Part shown: in pieces, positions 46,770-55,114 of the stretch
Layout: each line of letters opens with the position of its first letter
Numbering within the stretch: the stretch's first letter is position 1
NCBI RefSeq assembly: GCF_014764305.1
Contig: NZ_CP061703.1
Location: forward strand, 2,337,501 to 2,401,500
From: Mesoflavibacter profundi
Lineage (GTDB): Bacteria; Bacteroidota; Bacteroidia; Flavobacteriales; Flavobacteriaceae
Direction of reading: 5' to 3'
Length of the DNA: 64,000 bases
The notes under the pieces: generated by a model
The model's database searches: none
Told to the model about the DNA's origin: nothing
The model's input: the letters and a program-made list of their open reading frames with translations, nothing else
Translations under genes and position numbers: made by a program

Positions 46770-49091
46770 TTATTTCTTGGTGTTTTCAGTGCTTAGTGAG
46801 TATGGTTTGTTTTCAGCTTTTGTGCCTAAGTTAGTGTTTGGTGTTGCGCTCATGTTGAAGATGATTTCGCCACCATTTTGAATGTCATCGTAATTGATAA
46901 AGGTATTTTGATAGTCTTTACCGTTCAATTCCATAGAATCAATATAAAAATGGTCTTTGCCGTTATTTCTAGATGAAATTTTAAACGTATTTCCGTTTTC
47001 TAAGTGTAATTCGACTTGGTCAAACAACGGACTGCCAATAATGTATTGATCAACTCCTGGCGTTACAGGATAAAAGCCCATTGCGCTAAACACATACCAC
47101 GCTGAGGTTTGTCCGTTATCTTCATCACCGCAATATCCATCTGGTGTTGCGCTGTATAATTTGGTTAATACATCTCTTACTTTTTCTTGTGCTTTGTACG
47201 ACGCGTTAGCATAATTATACAGATAAATCATGTGTTGTATTGGCTGATTACCATGTGCATAATTACCCATATTTACGATTTGCATTTCTCTAATTTCGTG
47301 AATAGTTCCACCGTAATACGAATCGTCAAAATCTGGTGGCATATCAAACACTTGGTCTAATTGTTTTACAAATTGATCTTCGCCTTGCATTAAATCTATC
47401 AACCCTTGCACGTCATGAAATACCGACCAAGTGTAGTGTAAACTGTTACCTTCGGTAAAAGCGTCGCCCCATTTTAAAGGATTAAATGGCGACTGAAACG
47501 TACCATCTTCATTTTTACCACGCATTAAGTTAGTTGATGGATCAAACAGATTTTTATAATTTAACGATTGGTCATAAAAACGATTAGCCAAATCGGTTTT
47601 ACCTAATTTTTCAGCCATTTTTGCGATGGTAAAATCGGCGTAAGCGTATTCTAAAGTACGTGCTGCGTTTTCGTTAATACCAACATTGTACGGTACATAG
47701 CCGAGTTTGTTGTAATAGATCAAACCTTCGCGACCAACAGAACTTGCAGGTCTATCGGCTTCAATATTTGCATTTTTAAGTACTGCATCAAAAAGCGTTT
47801 GCACATCTTTTTCGTTTACATTTCCTTTTAAAAAGGCGTCGACAATAATTGGTGACGAATTTGAGCCAACCATACAATCTCTATGTCCTGGACTTGCCCA
47901 TTCTGGTAACCAACCCGATTCTTTATAGGTGTTTGCAAGACCTTCCATAATTTGTGCATTTAACTCTGGATACATCATATTAAAAAATGGATAAACTGCT
48001 CTAAACGTATCCCAAAATCCGTTGTCGGTAAACATGTAACCTGGTAACACTTTTCCGTTGTACGGACTGTAATGCACAACGTTATCGTCTTTATCTATCT
48101 CGTAAAACTTACGCGGAAACAATAACAAACGGTACAAACACGAGTAAAATGTTTTGATGTTATCGGTGTTGTTATCGGTTATTTTTATGCGGTTAAATTC
48201 GGTATTCCAAAGGGATTTTGCTTTGTCTTTAGTAGTTTTAAACGTATCGTTACCAATTTCTCTGTCTAAGTTAAGTTGTGCTTGTTCTAAGCTAATAAAA
48301 GACGATGCTACTTTTGCAGTCACTTTTTCGCCTTTTTTAGTTTTAAAACCAATAATGCTACCAACGTGATCACCTTCGCTAGATAATGTGTTTTTTTGTA
48401 ATTGCCAGTTGTCTGTCCACGTATGCGTGACTTCAAATTCTTTATCAAACTGAACCACAAAATAGTTATGAAAATTCTCTGGTACGCCGCCACGATTATT
48501 ACGACAGTAACCAATAATTTTGCGTTCTTCGGGGATAATTTTTACCATAGATCCTTTATCAAACGCATCTAAAACCACGTAAGAACTATCTTTTTCAGGA
48601 AAGGTAAACTCAAAATGCGCAGCGCGTTCTGTTGGAGCTAATTGCACGTTAACATCATAATCTGCTAAGTACACTTTGTAATGGTACGGTTTTACGGTTT
48701 CTGCTTTATGCGAAAACCAAGATGCACGCTCGTCTTCTTTAAATTTTAAGGCACCAGTAACTGGCATTAAAGAAAACGCCGCATAATCGTTAATCCATGG
48801 ACTTGGTTGGTGCGTTTGTTTGATACCACGTATTTTATTATCGTCGTAATTGTAGGTCCAACCATCGCCCATTTTAGAGGTCATTGGTGTCCAAAAATTC
48901 ATTCCCCAAGGTGTTGCAATTGCAGGATAGGTGTTACCGTTAGATAAGCTGTATTTAGAGTCTGTACCCATTAATGGGTTGGCATAATCTGCTAAAGATA
49001 AATTAGGGTTAGATACTGGTAATTCTGTTTGGTCTTGTTGGCACGCCACGCAGCACAACAACACCAATACCAAAAGCGATGTTAGTCTCAT
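46770..49091 (-). CDS. GH92 family glycoside hydrolase lipoprotein (second of two)
   Basis: 773 residues; lipobox VACQ (Cys17). It shows the same family marks as its neighbour: ANPLMGTDSKYSLSNGNTYP, GFWDTFRAVYPFFNMMYP (about 362-379), GDEDNGQTSAWYVFSAMGFYP (about 669-689). It differs from its neighbour enough that the two probably have different mannoside targets. It is the upstream gene of a two-gene operon. A Ser/Thr/Asn-rich tail follows residue 755. Confidence 0.94.
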   Translation of the reverse strand: MRLTSLLVLVLLCCVACQQDQTELPVSNPNLSLADYANPLMGTDSKYSLSNGNTYPAIATPWGMNFWTPMTSKMGDGWTYNYDDNKIRGIKQTHQPSPWINDYAAFSLMPVTGALKFKEDERASWFSHKAETVKPYHYKVYLADYDVNVQLAPTERAAHFEFTFPEKDSSYVVLDAFDKGSMVKIIPEERKIIGYCRNNRGGVPENFHNYFVVQFDKEFEVTHTWTDNWQLQKNTLSSEGDHVGSIIGFKTKKGEKVTAKVASSFISLEQAQLNLDREIGNDTFKTTKDKAKSLWNTEFNRIKITDNNTDNIKTFYSCLYRLLLFPRKFYEIDKDDNVVHYSPYNGKVLPGYMFTDNGFWDTFRAVYPFFNMMYPELNAQIMEGLANTYKESGWLPEWASPGHRDCMVGSNSSPIIVDAFLKGNVNEKDVQTLFDAVLKNANIEADRPASSVGREGLIYYNKLGYVPYNVGINENAARTLEYAYADFTIAKMAEKLGKTDLANRFYDQSLNYKNLFDPSTNLMRGKNEDGTFQSPFNPLKWGDAFTEGNSLHYTWSVFHDVQGLIDLMQGEDQFVKQLDQVFDMPPDFDDSYYGGTIHEIREMQIVNMGNYAHGNQPIQHMIYLYNYANASYKAQEKVRDVLTKLYSATPDGYCGDEDNGQTSAWYVFSAMGFYPVTPGVDQYIIGSPLFDQVELHLENGNTFKISSRNNGKDHFYIDSMELNGKDYQNTFINYDDIQNGGEIIFNMSATPNTNLGTKAENKPYSLSTENTKK

Positions 49092-49311
49092 TAATTAAGT
49101 TTTAGTTAGTAGTTAGCTAATTTAATAAAACTAATAGCAATTAAGGTGAAATGAGATTATTTAACAGGTTAAGTATGTAAATTAAAATATGTTTTAATTC
49201 ACTAATAAAAGATGAAAAGTTTTTTGAGTTTATTTATCAGGAGATGAAAGATTTGTTGTCTTTTTAATTGTGTTGTTCAATTAGTACATATCTTTTCCAG
49301 TTGCATTGCTT

Positions 49312-50133
49312 TTAAAAGAGTTTTGTTTGATTGTCAATTTTTGGATGAAAAGTTCCGATAATCATAAATGGATTATGTGATACATAATGATGAACTTGTG
49401 AAGTCCCTAAAAATAAATACAAGTCTTTTTTTAAGGCAAAGTCATCAAAATATTTTTTTCTTACATCTTCTACTGCTTTAGATTCATTTCCTTCGTGTTT
49501 TGCTAACTGTCTCCAATATAGAGCTCCAATTTCCCAATCTTCAATCATCATTCGGCTTTCTTTACCTTGATTGTCTTCAATGACATAAGTGAATTTGTAA
49601 GGTAATTTATTTACAACTTCAAATGGGTCTTCAGGATGTTCAAATAAATTTCCTTGCTCTCTTTGAGCTTTTAATTTTGCAATTTTCTTTTTATCCCAGT
49701 TTCTATCAACTTCTTTAGTAATAAAGTCTTTTATCTTTGTTGGTTTAAAAACAGCGAGTGAAGTACAGATTTTATTGTCTTTGGCTTCAGAAATTAATTC
49801 TGAAAGATTTTTATAAACATTATTAAGAACTATTTTCTTTCGCAAATACCAATTTCCAGCGGTATCGATATGTTCAAGTATTTTTATTTCGCTATCCATT
49901 GAATAAGGTCTATAGCTTTCAGGTCTAAAATCACTTGTATTTTTAACTAAATCAAGTTCAATCCATTCATATTTTCTGTATTGTTGAGAATAATCTTTCT
50001 TTCTGAAAGGAACAGGGTAAATTCTGATTAATTTACCATCTTCGGTAAATCCCGCTGTACATACAAGCTCATCATATTTTCCAGAAATTGCTGGATATGT
50101 TTTAACTGTAATGAGAACCTTTGTTTTCGCCAT
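49312..50133 (-). CDS. Unknown partner protein of the Panacea-like/DUF488 fusion
   Basis: A 273-residue cytoplasmic protein with no signal peptide and no membrane helix. I do not recognise its family. The N-terminal part (about 1-60) has beta-strand character with CTAGFTEDGKLIRIYPVPFR (26-45), compatible with a small beta-barrel (OB/PUA-like) nucleic-acid-binding fold, but this is a guess. The middle (150-172) is Lys/Arg-rich (KKKIAKLKAQREQGN). The C-terminus has LGTSQVHHYVSHNPFMIIGT. Its ATG follows the stop of the fusion gene by 3 bp, so the two proteins are surely made together. Confidence 0.7.
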   Translation of the reverse strand: MAKTKVLITVKTYPAISGKYDELVCTAGFTEDGKLIRIYPVPFRKKDYSQQYRKYEWIELDLVKNTSDFRPESYRPYSMDSEIKILEHIDTAGNWYLRKKIVLNNVYKNLSELISEAKDNKICTSLAVFKPTKIKDFITKEVDRNWDKKKIAKLKAQREQGNLFEHPEDPFEVVNKLPYKFTYVIEDNQGKESRMMIEDWEIGALYWRQLAKHEGNESKAVEDVRKKYFDDFALKKDLYLFLGTSQVHHYVSHNPFMIIGTFHPKIDNQTKLF

Positions 50134-50136
50134 AAA

Positions 50137-51018
50137 TTATAAATGTTCAACAACCAAATTAGATTCAAAGGACTTTAATGATTCTGCCAATGGTAATCTA
50201 TGACACTGACAGATGTTAGATTCGAAGCAAGTAAGTGCAATTCTATTATTGTCGTTTAAAAGATTTATTATTTCCTGTTGTTGAGTTGATGTTTCTTTCA
50301 ATGTTGTGTTTTTGTAAGTCTCAAAAAGGATGTCGTAATCTTCTTGCTTATCTAAAGTTTGTCTTTGATTAGAATTTATTCCAACTTCTGGAATATGTAT
50401 ATATTTAATATCTAAACTTTCGCAAAATCTTTTTAATAGAGTTTTACTAAATCCATACTTCATGCTTAATGGGTTTTTTCTAACATCAACTAAAAGTTTG
50501 ATGTTGTTTTTTACAAGTTTATTTAAATATTTCTCTAAACTGATTCCTTCATATCCAATTGTAAAGACTATTTTTTTATTATCATTTGGAATATTATTTA
50601 AAACCTTTTTGTAATACTCTTCGTTCAAAATTCTTTTAGCAATTGAACTATTAATTGCATAATAAGGAAAATTTATATAAGTGTGCTTTATTAAGGTTTC
50701 GTTTCTCATATTGCCATAACGCTCAATAGTTTCGGTTAATAACTCTCTATCTTTTGTTTTAAGAGTAATTAAATAATCCTTTGTGTCAATCTTTGTATAA
50801 CCTTCTTCAGACTCAAGTAAGAATTCTTTTTTCACCATAGTTACTAAGTCAGCATTAGCTGAATAGGAGTAGCATCCATATTTATATGGAATGAAGTCAT
50901 ACTCTGATTCTCTTTTTCTTTGACTATATAAAAATAGTAACTTTTGTAATTTGGTTTTTTCAACTCTTCCATTACAAAGTTGGAGTAATGATAATATTAT
51001 TTTTCTTCTATAAAACAT
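50137..51018 (-). CDS. Panacea-like domain fused to DUF488
   Basis: A 293-residue cytoplasmic protein. Residues 1-85 look like a Panacea/DUF4065-type helical (winged-helix-like) domain: KTKLQKLLFLYSQR and DFIPYKYGCYSY. Residues 90-145 are helical. Residues 150-290 are a DUF488 domain with TIGYEG (153-158), DVRKNP (178-183), HIPEVG (208-213), CFE (264-266) and CHR (272-274), i.e. the full set of conserved DUF488 residues. Panacea domains are antitoxin modules in other systems; DUF488 has no settled function. With its partner it forms an isolated accessory operon. Confidence 0.82.
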   Translation of the reverse strand: MFYRRKIILSLLQLCNGRVEKTKLQKLLFLYSQRKRESEYDFIPYKYGCYSYSANADLVTMVKKEFLLESEEGYTKIDTKDYLITLKTKDRELLTETIERYGNMRNETLIKHTYINFPYYAINSSIAKRILNEEYYKKVLNNIPNDNKKIVFTIGYEGISLEKYLNKLVKNNIKLLVDVRKNPLSMKYGFSKTLLKRFCESLDIKYIHIPEVGINSNQRQTLDKQEDYDILFETYKNTTLKETSTQQQEIINLLNDNNRIALTCFESNICQCHRLPLAESLKSFESNLVVEHL

Positions 51019-51022
51019 TTTG

Positions 51023-51030
51023 CAAATTTA
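51023..51030 (-). promoter_or_regulatory. -7 box of the Panacea-like/DUF488 operon
   Basis: Minus-strand TAAATTTG ends 4 nt before the ATG at 51018. No -33 element is seen; the mRNA may be leaderless. Confidence 0.5.
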
Positions 51031-51181
51031 ATATTTATAAAATGTCTGTAGAATTAATATTATTTTTTTTATATAAAATTCAACTTTTATAAAGTTATAC
51101 TTTCAATACCTAACACGAAAATTCATTCGATATACAGTCAAAAAATCCATATTAACTAACGTTAAAGCATATTATTGCATA

Positions 51182-51222
51182 AAAAAATCTCGATACAATT
51201 GTTTAATCGTACCGAGATTTTG
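51182..51222 (-). terminator. Terminator of the alpha/beta hydrolase gene
   Basis: AAATCTCGATAC / GTACCGAGATTT hairpin (one mismatch, 12-base loop), 25 bp past the stop at 51247. Confidence 0.75.
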
Positions 51223-51246
51223 GTTTAAAAACTATTGATTATTAGA

Positions 51247-52227
51247 TTATTTACCGTGATATTCCATATTTGGTAACGGTTGGTTGTGTTTTAGGTATTT
51301 GTTAAACCAGTTAAGGACTTGTTGGTTAACTTCGTCTTTGTGTTCGGTTATACCATGATCGCCACCTTCAAACATAATTAAACGGTAGGGTATGCGGTGT
51401 TTTTCAAATTCTAAAGCCATTTTTAAGCTGTGTTCTGGTTTTACGCGCCAATCTGATGTACCGTGTAATAACAGTATTGGCGTGTCTTTTGGGAATTGGT
51501 CTGCCCATTTTACTGCAGATCGTTTGGTAAGTTCGGCTTCTTTATTGTCGTAATAATTTGGCACAAGCTGCGCTAAAACACCAGTTTCCATTTTTGGTCG
51601 GTCTTTTAAAGATTCAAATTGATCGGAGATTGCGCCACCAACAACTGCTGCTTTAATTTTGTTGGTTTGGGTTAAGGCGCGATACGTCATCATGCCGCCA
51701 CGACTCCAACCGTACATGCCAATATTATCGGTATCGGCTTGTTCTACTTCTTTAAGTACGTCTATAAGGTTAATCACGTCGTTAACGTCTTTACCGCCAA
51801 ACTCTTCTTTACCTTCGCTACCGCCATTACCACGATAGTTACTAGCAATTACAACGTAGCCTTCTTTAGCTAATTCCCCAAAGGTATATATGGCATGACC
51901 CATAACCAATTTGCCAAAATCTTGATTTCCGCCACGATTAAAAATGATGCTAGGATATTTTCCAGTTGCTTTTGGTGTAACCATTAAACCTGTAACGATT
52001 AGGTTATCGCTTTTGTATTTAATGCTGTAAATATCTATGCTGTCTAGATATTTGTATTGGTCTTTCCAAACGGTTGCACCATTGTTAGTTGTAGTTAGCT
52101 TTTTATAAAACGGAAGTTTTGCGTAGTTGGTAAACTTTGTTTTGCTAATTAATAGGTTAGAATTGTCGGTTTGCGCATTACAAGACCAGCAAACCAATGC
52201 TAGGATTAGTACTTTTAAATACTTCAT
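51247..52227 (-). CDS. Alpha/beta hydrolase (prolyl oligopeptidase-like, S9-type)
   Basis: A 326-residue exported serine hydrolase with a leader (1-18) containing SCNAQ, either a lipobox (WSC) or a signal peptidase I site. The core is an alpha/beta hydrolase of the S9C/dienelactone type. The nucleophile elbow is GWSRGG (about 173-178). Other segments are FNRGGNQDFG, SNYRGNGGSEG and, near the end, EGGDHGI with the catalytic His. The Asp is likely in GTSDWRV. The substrate (peptide or ester) is unknown. It is a single gene with its own terminator. Confidence 0.9.
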   Translation of the reverse strand: MKYLKVLILALVCWSCNAQTDNSNLLISKTKFTNYAKLPFYKKLTTTNNGATVWKDQYKYLDSIDIYSIKYKSDNLIVTGLMVTPKATGKYPSIIFNRGGNQDFGKLVMGHAIYTFGELAKEGYVVIASNYRGNGGSEGKEEFGGKDVNDVINLIDVLKEVEQADTDNIGMYGWSRGGMMTYRALTQTNKIKAAVVGGAISDQFESLKDRPKMETGVLAQLVPNYYDNKEAELTKRSAVKWADQFPKDTPILLLHGTSDWRVKPEHSLKMALEFEKHRIPYRLIMFEGGDHGITEHKDEVNQQVLNWFNKYLKHNQPLPNMEYHGK

Positions 52228-52306
52228 AAGGTTTTTGATTTTTGATTGATGTGCTTTATATGTAACAACACTTTAAGGTTTGTTACAGATTTTTATCAAA
52301 AAAAAA

Positions 52307-52837
52307 TTAGTCTAACCAGATTTTAGAAATTTCTAATTTGAAATTTTGTGGTTGTTTATTGGCGATTAAAAATGAAATTTGAGCTAATACATCGCTATTA
52401 AAATTTGGAATATCTAAAATTCTGCCTCTAAAGGTTGGTGCAAAATCTGATAATTGTAGCGTAATGGTTTGCCAATCTCCATTGGTGTTGAATTCCTTTT
52501 TATAAGAATAATAGTCGTTTTGGTCTTTTTTTAGTCTAAACTGATAGCTATTACCGTCGCCTTTTAATTTAATGTTTATAGCTTTTGAATTTTGAATTGC
52601 AATAGGCTTAAATTTATACTGCACAGAACTAAATCCGCCATTATTTTCTAAAGACACGTTGCCACTAAAAACAGCGTTGCCATATTTGTTTAAATTGAAT
52701 TTTCCGTTAGATTTTCCACCCATAACAACATCATCTACAATTTGCCAGTCATCTAAATTACTGGTGTTACTAAACTGAAAAATTGTAATTGAAGTCATAA
52801 AAGTAAATAGGGTTAAAGTTAAGATTAGAGTTTTCAT
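52307..52837 (-). CDS. CIA30 family protein
   Basis: A 176-residue protein with an N-terminal signal-type leader (1-17) and a CIA30 (complex I intermediate-associated protein 30) jelly-roll domain. Landmarks are WQIVDDVVMGGKSNGKFNLN (31-50), GGFSSVQYKF and the end segment ISFLIANKQPQNFKLEISKI. Bacterial members are carbohydrate-binding-like and most have no tested function; a complex I role should not be assumed. It lies 56 bp upstream of recG's 3' end on the same strand. Confidence 0.9.
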   Translation of the reverse strand: MKTLILTLTLFTFMTSITIFQFSNTSNLDDWQIVDDVVMGGKSNGKFNLNKYGNAVFSGNVSLENNGGFSSVQYKFKPIAIQNSKAINIKLKGDGNSYQFRLKKDQNDYYSYKKEFNTNGDWQTITLQLSDFAPTFRGRILDIPNFNSDVLAQISFLIANKQPQNFKLEISKIWLD

Positions 52838-52892
52838 AGTTTTTTTACTTTAAAAATACGAAATTTACAGCAGTTTATTAAGTGGATTGATG

Positions 52893-55031
52893 TTAGGATA
52901 TGTAATTCCAGATATTTTTAAACTTAGCCATTTGGCGATAAGTGTTTAAAATAACCGCGTTTTCTGGATGTGATAAGCTTGGATCTTTTGTTAAAACTTG
53001 TTTAGCCCAATAACGTGCGTGTTGTAAAATGTTGCTGTCTTTTACCACGTCTGCAATACGCAAGTTAAGTACGCCGCTTTGTTGTGTACCCATAATATCT
53101 CCTGGACCACGAAGTTTTAAGTCCACTTCGGCAATTTCAAAACCATCGTTGGTTTGACACATGGTTTGGATGCGTGTTTTACTGTTTTCTGATAGTTTGT
53201 GGCTAGTCATTAGGATACAATAACTTTGTGCTGCGCCACGACCAACACGACCACGTAATTGATGTAATTGCGATAAACCAAAACGCTCGGCACTTTCAAT
53301 AATCATTACAGAAGCGTTTGGCACATTTACGCCAACTTCTATCACCGTTGTAGCAACCATAATTTGAGTTTCGCCTTTAGCAAAACGTTGCATTTCAAAA
53401 TCCTTATCGGCAGGTTTCATTTGTCCATGAACAATTGAAATTTGATACTTAGGCGCAGGGAAATCTCGAGCGATACTTTCGTATCCATCCATTAGATCTT
53501 TATAGTCCATTTGAGCACTTTCTTGTATCAAAGGATAGACGATATAAACTTGTCTTCCTTTGGCAATTTCATCACGTATAAATCGGAACACTTTTAGTCG
53601 ATTATTATCGTATCGATGAACGGTTTTTATGGCTTGTCTACCAGGTGGTAATTCGTCGATAATCGAGATGTCTAAATCACCATAAATTGACATGGCTAAA
53701 GTACGCGGAATTGGTGTTGCTGTCATCACCAAAATATGCGGTGGAATAGGAGCAGATTGTTCGCCATTTTCTAAAATTATGGACGGACCTTTTTTCCATA
53801 ATTTTGAACGTTGCTTAACTCCAAATCGATGTTGCTCGTCAATAATGGCGAGTCCTAAATTTTTAAATTTTACCTTATCTTCAAGCAATGCATGTGTGCC
53901 AATTAAGAGGTCTAATTCGCCATTTTCTAGTAAATTATGAATTTCTTTTCGTTCTGAAGTTTTACTTGAACCAGTAAGTAGTTTTATTCTGATTTTCAAC
54001 TCCTTACATAGTTCAGCTAATCCGTTGTAGTGCTGGACTGACAAAATTTCAGTTGGCGCCATTAGACAGGCTTGGTAACCGTTGTCAAGCGCCATTAATA
54101 TTGACATTAGCGCGACTATGGTCTTTCCAGAGCCAACATCACCTTGTAATAAGCGGTTCATTTGCGCATGACTACCTAAATCTGAACGAATTTCTTTCAA
54201 CACACGTTTTTGTGCATTGGTTAATTCGAACGGTAAATGGTGTTTGTAAAAGTTGTTAAAGTGTTCTCCAACTTTTTCAAAAGGCAGTCCTTTTATCTTC
54301 TTTTTATTGATTAAATTTTTTAAAATTAATTGCAGTTGAATGTAAAATAATTCTTCAAATTTTAACCTAAATTTTGCTTTTGAAAGTGCCTCTTGATTTT
54401 GCGGAAAATGGATATTGAATAAAGCTTCAGATTTGGAAATTAATTGGTTTTCTTTTAGCAAATTTTTAGACAAAGTTTCGGCAAATTTTCCCTTCGTTTC
54501 TAAGAACAAATTTTGCATGATTTTTGTCATTACACGATTGCTAATTCCTTTGTTAGAAAGTTTCTCTGTAGACGGATAAATGGCTTGCATATTGCTACGC
54601 AAATTTGCCTGATGTTCGGACAATAATTCGATGTCCGGATGAGGCATACTAAACTTGTTTGCAAACAAATTTGTTTTACCAAAAATAACGTAAGGTGTAT
54701 TTAGTTTTAAACTTTCTCTAATCCATTTTTGACCTCTAAACCAAACCAGTTCCATAGTACCAGTGTCGTCTTTAAATGTAGCGACTAATCGTTTGCCTCT
54801 TTTTTGCGCAACTTCTTCAAACTTGATAATTTTACCAACAATTTGAACTTCGCTAGCATTAGGTTGTAACTGATTAATTTTATAGTACTGTGTGCGGTCT
54901 AAATACCGATTAGGAAACAGATTGATTAGATCTTGATATGTATGAATACCTAACTCTTTACGTAGTAAATCTGCGCGATTTGGTCCTACGCCTTTTAAAT
55001 AATCTATAGGAGTTTGTAAGTTGGTACTCAT
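52893..55031 (-). CDS. recG: ATP-dependent DNA helicase RecG
   Basis: Superfamily 2 helicase that reverses stalled replication forks and branch-migrates Holliday junctions. The start chosen is ATG 55031 (712 residues, MSTNLQTPIDYLKGVGPNRA); a TTG 6 bp further upstream adds nothing. The wedge/OB domain spans about 60-155. Helicase motifs are Walker A GDVGSGKT (about 298-305), DEQH (about 397-400, IIDEQHRFGVKQR), MTATPIPRTLA, and motif VI QLRGRVGRG (about 598-606). Length and order are normal. Confidence 0.98.
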   Translation of the reverse strand: MSTNLQTPIDYLKGVGPNRADLLRKELGIHTYQDLINLFPNRYLDRTQYYKINQLQPNASEVQIVGKIIKFEEVAQKRGKRLVATFKDDTGTMELVWFRGQKWIRESLKLNTPYVIFGKTNLFANKFSMPHPDIELLSEHQANLRSNMQAIYPSTEKLSNKGISNRVMTKIMQNLFLETKGKFAETLSKNLLKENQLISKSEALFNIHFPQNQEALSKAKFRLKFEELFYIQLQLILKNLINKKKIKGLPFEKVGEHFNNFYKHHLPFELTNAQKRVLKEIRSDLGSHAQMNRLLQGDVGSGKTIVALMSILMALDNGYQACLMAPTEILSVQHYNGLAELCKELKIRIKLLTGSSKTSERKEIHNLLENGELDLLIGTHALLEDKVKFKNLGLAIIDEQHRFGVKQRSKLWKKGPSIILENGEQSAPIPPHILVMTATPIPRTLAMSIYGDLDISIIDELPPGRQAIKTVHRYDNNRLKVFRFIRDEIAKGRQVYIVYPLIQESAQMDYKDLMDGYESIARDFPAPKYQISIVHGQMKPADKDFEMQRFAKGETQIMVATTVIEVGVNVPNASVMIIESAERFGLSQLHQLRGRVGRGAAQSYCILMTSHKLSENSKTRIQTMCQTNDGFEIAEVDLKLRGPGDIMGTQQSGVLNLRIADVVKDSNILQHARYWAKQVLTKDPSLSHPENAVILNTYRQMAKFKNIWNYIS

Positions 55032-55114
55032 AAGCAACGAAGATAAATCTTTAACTTGAAAGATGAAACTCTAAATTTTATGTATTTTGGTCTAGTCCTT
55101 GATAAAAACAAACT

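Noticed and set aside
49240-49311. Alternate C-terminus for the 273-residue protein in a shifted frame (ending ATGKDMY)
   Set aside because: The present stop gives a clean end; no slippery site or homology supports a frameshift.
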